Counted from the first letter of the stretch, positions 1 to 6,297 are shown. The stretch: DNA of 11,994 bases from an uncultured bacterium (GCA_905216075.1 CAJMSO010000026.1:1-11994), one strand, 5' to 3'. A program made the numbers and translations. Notes: generated by a model from the letters alone, not told the origin.

Positions 1-89
1 ACGGCCTGGTGTTTGCGATGTACTTTGTGCTCAACTTTGGTATCTCGCTGCTGGTGAGGGCGTATCAACGTCGTATTGTGGCAGCGTAG
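1..89 (+). CDS. C-terminal end of a membrane protein, probably an amino-acid ABC transporter permease (partial)
   Basis: An open frame enters from the left edge (frame beginning at base 3) and ends at TAG 87-89. It encodes about 28 residues, GLVFAMYFVLNFGISLLVRA followed by YQRRIVAA. The hydrophobic stretch followed by a short basic tail with an RAYQRR motif looks like the last transmembrane helix and cytoplasmic end of a polar amino-acid ABC permease (HisM type), where a YFVLxFxIS...RRLERR ending is common. That identification is inference from a very short segment; another multi-pass membrane protein is possible. The stop codon is followed three bases later by a perfect hairpin repeat. Confidence 0.45.
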   Translation, partial: GLVFAMYFVLNFGISLLVRAYQRRIVAA

Positions 90-91
90 AA

Positions 92-121
92 TGTGGCAAA
101 GGGACAGCCCCCTTTGTCACA
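92..121. repeat. GGGACAG-type palindromic repeat, copy 1
   Basis: Bases 92-103 (TGTGGCAAAGGG) pair with 110-121 (CCCTTTGTCACA) to form a 12-bp stem with one G-U pair and a 6-base loop. It contains the core AAAGGGACAG also seen at 781-790 and, inverted, near 3581-3592. It lies between the upstream permease stop and the RBS of the next gene. No T-run follows, so it is not an obvious terminator. It resembles a REP-like intergenic element and could stabilise mRNA or cause partial termination (inference). Confidence 0.65.
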
Positions 122-138
122 TAGAGAAAGGAATCGCG

Positions 139-762
139 ATGAGCGATCTGGAGAACAAGAAGAGTCCTGTGGTCATTACCATCGCGCGCGACTTTGGCGC
201 CGAGGGCCACGAGATTGGTCGCATGCTTGCCGACGAGTTGGGGATTCCGCTGTACGATAACGAGCTGCTGGTGCGTGCGTCACTGCGCGCGGGCGAGTCG
301 CTCGACAAGATGGCCGCCTACGACGAGCGCCTGGCCGTGGAGAATATGGCGTTTCTGCCCGACCGCTACGATGCGCGTTCGTACTCGGATAAGTTGTTCC
401 AAAAGATGAGCCAGGTGATTTTGGACCTGGGCGAGACCGAGAGCTGCATTATCGAAGGCCGCCTGTCCGATTACCTGCTGCGCAACAACCCCAACCACAT
501 TGCCGTATTGGTGACCGCTCCCTTTGAGGACCGCGTCGAGATCGTGCGCAAGAAGCGTGGCCTTAACAAAAAGAAGGGCGCCAAGCTGGTCAAACAGCAG
601 CAGAAGGCGCGCGAGGCGTTCTATAAGCGCTACAGTGCCGGCAAATGGAAGATGACGAGCGGTAAGGATATCGTAGTCAACCGCGCCAAGCTGGGTCGCG
701 AGGGCTGCAAAGACGTTATCGCCGCAGCCTACCGCTACAAAGTAGCGCAGCTCGAAGGCTAA
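139..762 (+). CDS. Cytidylate kinase-like family protein
   Basis: A 207-residue protein of the cytidylate-kinase-like family (PF13189 type), a P-loop nucleoside monophosphate kinase relative whose physiological substrate is mostly unproven. The N-terminal segment ITIARDFGAEGHEIGR (residues 13-28) matches the family's ITISRxxGSGGxxIA nucleotide-binding region; the usual glycine-rich loop is GAEG at 20-23. YDNELL (39-44) and IIEGR (104-108), the latter just before DYLL, are further family landmarks, and a very basic stretch around RKKRGLNKKKGAKLVK fits the lid/phosphate-binding region. I chose ATG 139 because AGAAAGGA sits about 7 bases upstream; an in-frame TTG at 76 would give a longer protein but would read through the hairpin at 92-121. 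The gene converges on the luxR pseudogene. Family confidence is good; substrate unknown. Confidence 0.85.
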   Translation: MSDLENKKSPVVITIARDFGAEGHEIGRMLADELGIPLYDNELLVRASLRAGESLDKMAAYDERLAVENMAFLPDRYDARSYSDKLFQKMSQVILDLGETESCIIEGRLSDYLLRNNPNHIAVLVTAPFEDRVEIVRKKRGLNKKKGAKLVKQQQKAREAFYKRYSAGKWKMTSGKDIVVNRAKLGREGCKDVIAAAYRYKVAQLEG

Positions 763-768
763 CCGACC

Positions 769-815
769 AAAACCACTACAAAGGGGACAGGCACCTTTGT
801 TGTGGTTTTTGTTTT
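769..815 (+). terminator. Hairpin between convergent genes, terminator built from GGGACAG repeat copy 2
   Basis: Bases 769-784 pair with 794-809 in a 16-bp stem with one mismatch; the loop and its flank carry the GGGGACAGGCA core. On the plus strand the stem runs straight into TTTTTGTTTT, a good intrinsic-terminator tail. The minus strand also has a short T-rich exit (GGTTTTGG). It lies 7 bases after the kinase stop and abuts the end of the luxR remnant, so it can serve both convergent genes. Confidence 0.7.
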
Positions 816-1691
816 AGGCCGAGGGGAAGACCTTGGTGAGACCGGCGCGCGTCTGCGTGTCGGTCTTTTGGTAGATAGAGCTCAGGGGCGCTGTACCATG
901 CGCATCGAGATGCCGAGCTCCTCGGCGATCTGCTTGAGCGGGCGTTCGTCCTGGGTTACGGCTATGAGCACGTCGACTTCGCGCGGGGTGAGAGCGTGGT
1001 TGACGATGAAGGCCTGGCGCTGTTCTTCGATACTCGGTGAGGCGAGCGCTTCCTCGGCAAGCTGTTGATGTTTGCGTTCCTGCTCGGTTTGGGGTAGGCG
1101 GAACAAGCCGGCTGCCACGAATGCCGCGCAGGCGGCGACGAGCAAAACGAGCGCACCGATCATGATGAGAGCAACATTGTCCGAGGTCACGAGCGCCAGC
1201 GAGATACCCGATGTGGTGAACGCGCATACGTTGTTGGCCGCGCGACCCATGCCGGCCCATAAGGCGGGCGCGCGCATGCGCGGTGCCAGCTGCGTAAAGG
1301 TGGCGGTAAAGAACGTGACAAAAAAGCCCGAGCTCAGGTAAAAGACGACAAGGCCCAGGTTGGGATCGGCCCCGGCCTCCACGGCTAGGATGGAAATGGT
1401 CGAGAGCACGGCGATGCCGAACATGACAAGTCCCATGTAACGGCGCTCGGCAAGATCAAAAATAAGACCGGCGGCAAGGCCGCTCGCCGCCAAAAAGAGG
1501 CACGGCCATGTTTGTACGGCAATGGTGCCGTGGGCGTTGGAGAGTGTGACCACGTTGTCGAGGGTCGAGAACAAGCAGGCAAGAATCATGACGAGCGCGA
1601 TGCTCCAGCATGCCTGTTTGGCGAGGGCATGAGAGGGCTCAACAAAGGGATTGATGGCAGGCCTTTCGGGGGGCGCGCTTGGCAATCGCAT
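814..1691 (-). pseudogene. LuxR-family regulator with membrane domain, frameshifted and N-terminally short
   Basis: From ATG 1691 (AAAGG about 8 bases upstream) the frame encodes about six hydrophobic helices with MFS-like features such as GLIFDLAERRYMG and TFTQLAPRMRAPALWAGMGR. A LuxR-type HTH follows, beginning LTPREVDVLIAVTQDERPLK and continuing QIAEELGISMRMVQR. Right after MVQR the frame hits TGA (884-882). Moving one base restores the expected ending, LSSIYQKTDTQTRAGLTKVF, which closes at TAA 816-814. The simplest explanation is loss of one base in or beside the GGGG run at 885-888, turning QRHLSS into QRP-stop. The last half of the HTH, including the DNA-recognition helix surroundings, is therefore lost unless this is a sequencing error. 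Coriobacterial proteins of this type usually have about 12 helices before the HTH; here only the second half is present, so the gene is probably 5'-truncated too, or a natural short form. A longer start at 1865 is possible but adds no hydrophobic helices and overlaps the divergent gene. Confidence 0.75.
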
Positions 1692-1760
1692 GCTCGTTGC
1701 CTTTTGCGCTGGCAGGTGCGCCACATGAGAATTTGTGCCCCGGGATCCGGATATCTTCCC

Positions 1761-1775
1761 GTAACATGGTGTTAC
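1761..1775. promoter_or_regulatory. Perfect palindrome GTAACA-TGG-TGTTAC upstream of the surface protein
   Basis: Six-base perfect inverted arms separated by three bases lie 31 bases before the surface-protein start, in the divergent region shared with the luxR remnant. The right half continues as TGTTACAGA, which is also the inner part of the arms of the two hairpins at 3407-3543. Size and place fit an operator or other protein-binding site, but no convincing -35/-10 pair was found on either strand of 1692-1805. Role is inference. Confidence 0.4.
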
Positions 1776-1805
1776 AGAAGCACCCCTTACGACAAGGAGG
1801 CTCAT

Positions 1806-3368
1806 ATGCGAAAGCAAATCCATGACAACCCAATCGACCACGGCCGCGCGTGCGCGCTCTCCCACGGAACGTGGCGACGCGTGGGCGCCAAGCTCGCCTG
1901 CGCGGGGGCTTGCGCGCTCATGGTCGGTCAGCTGCTGCTACCCAGCGTGGCGCTCGCCGCCAAATGGGTCAACGTCGGCGGCACGCAGTACAACAAGGGC
2001 GCCGGCGACGAGGCCGGAACGTGGTCCTGGGACGGCGCCGACGACATGAAGCTCAATGGCTACAACGGCGCCGGTATCAGCGCTCAGGGCAACCTCAATA
2101 TCGGCGTGACGGGCACCAACACCGTAACGGCCGATTCCTTGCAGAGCGCTATCGAGGTCAAGGACGGCAACCTTGCCATCACGGGGGAGGGAACCCTCAA
2201 CGCGACGGCCGAACCACAGAAGAGCAGGAGCGCTGTTAAGGTCGAGTGCGGTAGCCTTGCCATCTCGGGCGACGTGACTCTCAACGCGACGGCCGGGACC
2301 GATACGATAGCGGTTTCGGGGGACGGTAAGGCCGGCGGCGACGTGGACATCCGCGGTGCCAACGTTAACGTGACGGCAACGAACAAAGTGCCTCATACCA
2401 TCGGCATTCATACGCGGGCAGGCAACATAACCATTAACGAGGGCGCCGACGTCCACGTCGAGGCGGAGGCGAATGGGGGGCTCAATGCCGTTGCAGTCTA
2501 TGCCGAAAACATCTCCTCCGAGCATGGAGGCCGCATCGCGGTGGATAACGCAAAATTAGATGCGGCGGCGCGTAATGCAAACATGTTGTCGGTCGCCCTG
2601 TATTCGTCCGGGGGTAAGGATACATATTTGAGTATTACCAACGGGGCGGATGCTACGCTCGTGGCGAGTGATAGTGTCGAGGTTTTGGATGGTGTTTGGA
2701 TGCGCGCGCAGGACGGCGTGTCGCGGGTGCTCGTCGAGAATTCGAGCCTTACAGTTCGATGCGGTGACGGAACTGGCCACAGTCGTAAACATGGCTACGG
2801 AATATATTCCCAGTCCGGCTCCCGGTCCGCCATCCCTCGAATTGACATCATTAATTCAAATGTTGAGGTGTCGGGTAATGCAGCGGCAATCTACGCTGTC
2901 AATCAAGGTGATGCAGCCCCTTGTCTCTCAATTGATGGCGGATCGGTAGTTACGACTCCCGCCGGCGGCACTGTGCGAGAAACTACGGGAAACGGACTCG
3001 TCATCGGTGCTGCCGGGTCGTCCACTATCCAGGATGTTAGGACCTCCGACGAGGTTGCCCGCAGCGTGGTAATCAGCTCCGGAGATGCGGTCGAGCCTGA
3101 GCCCACGCCGCAGCCTGAGCCTACCCCGGCTCCCACGCCGCAGCCAGGCGGCGGAAGTGAGACTGGCACGCCGTCCGTGACGCTGACTCAGGCGAGTTCC
3201 ACGACTGCTGCCTCCAAGCCGGCCGCGAAGGCCACCGCTGCCCAGAAGTCCGTGGGCACTCTGGCCGCCACGGGCGACAACGCCGCGACGGCGGCAGCGG
3301 CCCTTGGCATCGCCGGCGCAACCGTTGCCGCTGCCGGCATCGCCGCAACCAAGCGCCGCAAGCGCTAG
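1806..3368 (+). CDS. Secreted, cell-wall-anchored repeat protein (beta-helix-like, adhesin or glycan-binding candidate)
   Basis: A 520-residue surface protein. ATG 1806 is chosen because a perfect AAGGAGG (1794-1800) lies five bases upstream and the protein then begins with a signal peptide: basic stretch to about residue 29, hydrophobic core 30-50, likely cleavage after ALAA (49-52). Residues about 90-245 hold short imperfect repeats such as GNLAITGEGTLNATA, GSLAISGDVTLNATA and GNITINEGADVHVEA, the pattern of a parallel beta-helix or pectin-lyase-like fold. Residues 429-447 are a Pro/Glu/Gln linker (EPEPTPQPEPTPAPTPQP), then a Ser/Thr/Ala/Lys stretch. The C-terminus has LAATGD at 486-491, a hydrophobic segment and KRRKR, the layout of a sortase signal but with Ala where LPxTG has Pro. 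No catalytic motif was recognised. Bases about 2550-2950 look less GC-rich, with AT-ending codons unlike the flanks, suggesting a recombined variable segment. The gene stands alone and converges on nfnB. Confidence 0.8.
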   Translation: MRKQIHDNPIDHGRACALSHGTWRRVGAKLACAGACALMVGQLLLPSVALAAKWVNVGGTQYNKGAGDEAGTWSWDGADDMKLNGYNGAGISAQGNLNIGVTGTNTVTADSLQSAIEVKDGNLAITGEGTLNATAEPQKSRSAVKVECGSLAISGDVTLNATAGTDTIAVSGDGKAGGDVDIRGANVNVTATNKVPHTIGIHTRAGNITINEGADVHVEAEANGGLNAVAVYAENISSEHGGRIAVDNAKLDAAARNANMLSVALYSSGGKDTYLSITNGADATLVASDSVEVLDGVWMRAQDGVSRVLVENSSLTVRCGDGTGHSRKHGYGIYSQSGSRSAIPRIDIINSNVEVSGNAAAIYAVNQGDAAPCLSIDGGSVVTTPAGGTVRETTGNGLVIGAAGSSTIQDVRTSDEVARSVVISSGDAVEPEPTPQPEPTPAPTPQPGGGSETGTPSVTLTQASSTTAASKPAAKATAAQKSVGTLAATGDNAATAAAALGIAGATVAAAGIAATKRRKR

Positions 3369-3406
3369 GCTTTTGGTGGCAGCGCCCATTCTCGGCTTTT
3401 ACAAAA

Positions 3407-3543
3407 TCTCGATCTGTAACACCAAACCTGATAGTTGGGCTCTAGGTGTTACAGATTGAGACGAACTGTTCAGCCGCTAACCTAACGTCTCGATCTGTAA
3501 CACGTGGCGAGGAATTTGGCCTCTAACTGTTACAGATTGAGAC
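3407..3543. repeat. Two tandem TGTTACAG-type hairpin repeats
   Basis: Copy A pairs 3407-3423 (TCTCGATCTGTAACACC) with 3445-3461. Copy B pairs 3487-3502 (GTCTCGATCTGTAACA) with 3528-3543. Each arm pair has only one wobble position, the left and right arms are nearly identical between copies, and the copies repeat with a period of about 80 bases. The loops differ but share a (T)TTGGxCTCTA stretch before the right arm. Neither is followed by a T-run. They lie between the convergent surface-protein and nfnB genes, the usual place for REP-like or MITE-like elements. The stretch 3369-3683 holds no gene: only these, the next repeat and the nfnB terminator. Confidence 0.75.
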
Positions 3544-3560
3544 AAAACGACCGACCAGAC

Positions 3561-3605
3561 CCCCGACCACCACAAAGATGCCTGTCCCCTTTGTGGTGGT
3601 TGGGG
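3561..3605. repeat. GGGACAG-type palindromic repeat, copy 3 (inverted)
   Basis: Bases 3561-3577 (CCCCGACCACCACAAAG) pair with 3589-3605 in a 17-bp stem with a single G-U pair and an 11-base loop. Read on the minus strand it carries CAAAGGGGACAGGCATCTTTG, the same core as copy 2 at 779-799. The outer arm sequence differs between the copies but pairing is kept. It lies just downstream, in the minus direction, of the nfnB terminator. Confidence 0.7.
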
Positions 3606-3616
3606 CGGCCGGCATA

Positions 3617-3655
3617 GAAAAAGTCCCCGCCGGGCGTGTGCTCGACGGGGACTTT
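3617..3655 (-). terminator. Intrinsic terminator of nfnAB
   Basis: On the minus strand AAAGTCCCCG (3655-3646) pairs with CGGGGACTTT (3629-3620) in a 10-bp perfect stem, followed at once by TTTTTC. It is 28 bases past the nfnB stop codon and is the standard end for that transcript. Confidence 0.85.
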
Positions 3656-3683
3656 GCCGTTTGATGGCTAGCGCTGTAGGTGA

Positions 3684-5093
3684 TTACTCGCCCAGCAGGC
3701 TCTTGGTGATGGAGGCAGCGGCCTTCTTGCCGGCGCCCATCGCCAGAATGACCGTAGCGGCACCGGTGACGATGTCGCCGCCAGCCCAGATGCGGGGATC
3801 GGTGGTCTGGCCAGTCTCCTCGTCGGCAACGATGTAGCCCCACTTGTTGAGCTCCATCTTGCCGCCGATCTTCTTTGCGAAGGGGTTGGCGTTGGTGCCG
3901 ATAGCCGAGATTGCGACGTCGCAGGGAATCTCCTCGATGGCGCCCTCGATGGGCACCGGGCGACGACGGCCGGACTCGTCGGGCTCGCCGAGCTCCATCT
4001 TCTGGACCTTGACGGCGCACACGGAGCCGTCCTCGCCAGCGACAAACTCGAGCGGGGAAACGAGCGGCAGAACCTCGACGCCCTCGGCCTTGGCATGGTG
4101 CAGCTCGGCGCGACGGCAGGGCATCTCGTCCTCGGTACGGCGGTAAGCGATGATGGCGTGCTCGGCGCCCAGACGCTTGGCGGTACGGACGGCGTCCATA
4201 GCCACGTTGCCGCCACCAAAGACGACGACGTTCTTGCCGTGCTTGGTGGGGGTATCGTACTCGGGGAACTTGTTGGCCTTCATCAGGTTCACGCGGGTGA
4301 GGTACTCGTTCGCGAAGAAGACGTTGGGCAGGTTCTCGCCGGGGACGTTGAGGAACTTGGGCAGGCCAGCGCCGGTCGCCACGTAGATGGCGTCGAAGCC
4401 CTGCTCGAACAGCTCCTCGGCCGTGGCCATGTTGCCCACGACGGAGTTGTACTCAAACTTGACGCCCATGTCCTCAAGGCCGTCAATCTCACGCTTGACG
4501 ACTGCCTTGGGCAGACGGAACTCGGGGATGCCGTAGACCAGCACGCCGCCGCCGGTAAAGAAGGCCTCAAAGACGGTAACGTCAAAGCCGTTGCGGGCGA
4601 GCTCGCCGGCGCAGGTGATGCCGGACGGGCCGGAGCCGACGACGGCGACCTTCTTGCCGTTCTTGGGAGCCATCTTGGGCGTGGAAGCGAGCTCGGGGCG
4701 ATCACCCAGGAAGCGCTCGAGCTGGCCGATGGCCACGGGCTCGGACTTCTTACCACGGATGCACTTGCCCTCGCACTGGTTCTCCTGCGGGCAGACGCGG
4801 CCGCAGATGGCGGGAAGCATGGAGTCCTCGCGGATGGTATCGAGAGCGCCGCCGAAGTCCTTCGCGCGGATCTGCTCGATAAAGCGGGGAATGTTGATGT
4901 TGACGGGGCAGCCCTCAACACAGAACGGCTTCTTGCAGTTGAGGCAGCGCTCGGCCTCGGCCAGCGCCATCTCCTCGGTGAAGCCCTTGTCGACGGGGCG
5001 GAAGTCGCAGGCGCGCTCGGCAGCCGGCTCCTCGTTATCGGGGGTGCGGGGCGACTTCATATCGGCAACGAAACGACCGTTAACTAGTGGCAT
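3684..5093 (-). CDS. nfnB: NfnB-type large subunit: ferredoxin/NADPH oxidoreductase (often annotated NADPH-dependent glutamate synthase small subunit, gltA)
   Basis: A 469-residue iron-sulfur flavoprotein of the glutamate-synthase-beta/NfnB family. Two tetracysteine sets near the N-terminus, C50-C53-C58-C62 and C97-C101-C107-C111, should bind two [4Fe-4S] clusters. VVGSGPSG (151-158) is the FAD Rossmann motif, GGGNVAMD (293-300) the second dinucleotide (NADPH) motif, and AGGDIVTGA (437-445) the C-terminal FAD contact. Length is normal for the family. The start overlaps the nfnA stop by 10 bases (5084-5093), with GAGGAAAAG inside the nfnA end as RBS, so the two are translationally coupled. NfnAB reversibly links NADH and reduced ferredoxin to NADPH by electron bifurcation in the cytoplasm of anaerobes. 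No glutamate synthase large subunit is nearby and the partner is an NfnA-like protein, so NfnB is preferred over GltD/GltA; distinguishing them by sequence alone remains inference. Confidence 0.88.
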   Translation of the reverse strand: MPLVNGRFVADMKSPRTPDNEEPAAERACDFRPVDKGFTEEMALAEAERCLNCKKPFCVEGCPVNINIPRFIEQIRAKDFGGALDTIREDSMLPAICGRVCPQENQCEGKCIRGKKSEPVAIGQLERFLGDRPELASTPKMAPKNGKKVAVVGSGPSGITCAGELARNGFDVTVFEAFFTGGGVLVYGIPEFRLPKAVVKREIDGLEDMGVKFEYNSVVGNMATAEELFEQGFDAIYVATGAGLPKFLNVPGENLPNVFFANEYLTRVNLMKANKFPEYDTPTKHGKNVVVFGGGNVAMDAVRTAKRLGAEHAIIAYRRTEDEMPCRRAELHHAKAEGVEVLPLVSPLEFVAGEDGSVCAVKVQKMELGEPDESGRRRPVPIEGAIEEIPCDVAISAIGTNANPFAKKIGGKMELNKWGYIVADEETGQTTDPRIWAGGDIVTGAATVILAMGAGKKAAASITKSLLGE

Positions 5094-5923
5094 GCGCAGC
5101 TCTTTTCCTCATAGGCCTTGAGGGACTCGCCCTCTTCGGAACGGTAAGCGGCCTGGCGGGCACGAAGGTCATCCCAGTCGACCAGGGTGGCATCGAAGTC
5201 GGGGCCGTCGACGCAAGCGAACTTGGTCACGCCGCCCACCTCGACGCGGCAGCAGCCGCACATGCCGGTGCCGTCAACCATGATGGGGTTGAGGGACGCG
5301 GTGATGGGGGTGTCGTACTTCTGGGCGGTGAGGGTCGAGAACTTCATCATCGGAACGGGGCCGACGCAGAAGACCTGGCTCACGGCCTTGTCCTGCAGCA
5401 GACGCTCCAGCGGAGCGGTGACAACGCCCTGCTCGCCGTAGGAACCGTCATCGGTAGTGATGTGGATGTGGTCCTCGTCGAGGAGCTCGCGGAACTGGTC
5501 CTCCATGAGTAGGAGGTCCTTGGTGCGGGCGCCCATGATGGCGTGAACCTCGTGGCCGGTCTCGACCAGGTGCTTGGCGACCGGGAAGGCAATTGCCAGG
5601 CCGACGCCGCCGCCAATGACGGCGCAGGGGCCCTCGGCCATCTCGGTGGGAACGCCCAGCGGGCCCACGACGTCGCGCAGCGACTCGCCTGCCTCGTAGG
5701 TGGAAAGCATCTCGGTGGTCTTGCCGATCACCATGAAGATGAACTCGACCCAGCCCTCGTCACCGTTCCAGCCGGCCAGGGTAAACGGGACACGCTCGCC
5801 CGTCTCGTTGGCGCGGACCATGAGGAACTGTCCAGCGTGCGCATGCTTGGCGATTGCAGGCGCCTCGATGCGGAACTTGAACACCTTCTCCGAGAACTGC
5901 GTCTTCTCCAGGATCTTATACAT
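5084..5923 (-). CDS. nfnA: NfnA-type small subunit: FAD/NAD-binding, [2Fe-2S] reductase (sulfide/dihydroorotate dehydrogenase-like)
   Basis: A 279-residue member of the ferredoxin-NADP reductase/PyrK superfamily. The N-terminal beta-barrel carries RVPFTLAG (44-51), equivalent to the RxYS/T-type FAD-binding motif. GGGVGLA (104-110) begins the NAD-binding domain and CVGPVPMM (186-193) is its conserved end. The C-terminus has DGTGMCGCCR (217-226) and FAC (235-237). In the studied Nfn enzyme the [2Fe-2S] cluster uses one Asp and three Cys; D217, C222, C225 and C237 fit that, leaving C224 as an extra cysteine. Start ATG 5923 follows AGAGGGG by six bases. It is first in the pair with nfnB and would carry the NADH-binding, bifurcating FAD. 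A very Cys-rich tail (SCACH) ends the protein. PyrK is the main alternative, but no pyrD is present. Confidence 0.87.
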   Translation of the reverse strand: MYKILEKTQFSEKVFKFRIEAPAIAKHAHAGQFLMVRANETGERVPFTLAGWNGDEGWVEFIFMVIGKTTEMLSTYEAGESLRDVVGPLGVPTEMAEGPCAVIGGGVGLAIAFPVAKHLVETGHEVHAIMGARTKDLLLMEDQFRELLDEDHIHITTDDGSYGEQGVVTAPLERLLQDKAVSQVFCVGPVPMMKFSTLTAQKYDTPITASLNPIMVDGTGMCGCCRVEVGGVTKFACVDGPDFDATLVDWDDLRARQAAYRSEEGESLKAYEEKSCACH

Positions 5924-6028
5924 AGAACCCCTCTCTTGTTAGGGCCGCCGAACCGTGCCTCCACGGAAATGGACGGTAGCCCGAATAAAACCGTACGTGC
6001 ACAGGCGTTGTGCAGACATACGGTGCAA

Positions 6029-6034
6029 ATTATA
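6029..6034 (-). promoter_or_regulatory. Candidate -10 box for nfnAB
   Basis: The minus strand reads GGGTATAATTTGC, a perfect TATAAT, about 105 bases before the nfnA start. No good -35 hexamer occurs at 16-18 bases spacing, so it would need an activator or is accidental. A short palindromic stretch GTGACATGTCCA lies just upstream, where a regulator could bind. Promoter assignment is weak inference. Confidence 0.35.
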
Positions 6035-6113
6035 CCCTCATGGACATGTCACTTACGTGTGTCTTCGGCGGTTGGGAGCAGGGTTTATCCACTTTGGCCT
6101 ACCAAAGGGGGAG

Positions 6114-6279
6114 AGGTTTATTTTGGTCGGTTTTATCAGGTAAAACGGCAAATGGGGCCGGCCTCGGGTTGTGATGAGGCCGGCCCCCTTTGGGGTGCTA
6201 TGTGTGTATGGCAGTGCGGGGTTTATTGCGATGCGGCCACCGGGGCGTTTCCGTAGATAAAACCTGCCAAAATAAACCT
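6114..6279. repeat. Long inverted repeat, arms 6114-6137 and 6256-6279
   Basis: The 24-base arm AGGTTTATTTTGGTCGGTTT(TATC) matches the reverse complement of the arm at 6256-6279 at 22 of 24 positions. The arms are separated by 118 bases holding the GC hairpin. Both arms carry the TTTATTTTGGxxGGTTTTATC motif, and the right arm adjoins a CCTGTCCCT core, so this may be a pair of repeat units in opposite orientation or the ends of a small non-autonomous element of 166 bases. Confidence 0.6.
6154..6187 (-). terminator. Strong GC hairpin downstream of pth, possible terminator
   Basis: GGGGCCGGCCTC (6154-6165) pairs perfectly with 6176-6187 around a 10-base loop, and the stem extends with one mismatch through CAAAT/CTTTG. 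On the minus strand it is followed by ATTTGCCGTTTTACC, a weak T-rich tail, and is the first strong hairpin after the pth stop. It may therefore end pth transcription, though the tail is poor. Confidence 0.5.
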
Positions 6280-6297
6280 GTCCCTAAATAGTAGGTT

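Larger units (their letters stand above)
5924..6297. other. Intergenic region between pth and nfnA: hairpins, inverted repeat, possible promoter
   Basis: No gene is supported in these 374 bases; open frames here are short and unlike known proteins. It holds, from pth towards nfnA, one arm of an inverted repeat (6256-6279), a GC-rich hairpin (6154-6187), the other arm (6114-6137), a small CTTTGG/CCAAAG hairpin (6092-6107) and a TATAAT box on the minus strand (6034-6029). The last bases before the pth stop carry a CCTGTCCCT core related to the GGGACAG repeats. Confidence 0.6.

Noticed and set aside
1512..1805. Upstream extension of the surface-protein frame
   Set aside because: It would run through the divergent luxR remnant and hide the signal peptide; the AAGGAGG at 1794-1800 fixes the start at 1806.
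3407..3543. Possible CRISPR array
   Set aside because: Only two units, each a long hairpin with internal loop rather than short repeats with equal unique spacers, and no cas genes nearby.
4095..5087. Plus-strand open frame of 330 codons opposite nfnB
   Set aside because: Antisense shadow of nfnB with biased Leu/Gly/Ala/Val content and no recognisable motif.
3684..5093. Glutamate synthase beta subunit working with a GltB
   Set aside because: The partner gene is NfnA-like and overlaps it; there is no glutamine amidotransferase or synthase domain in the window.
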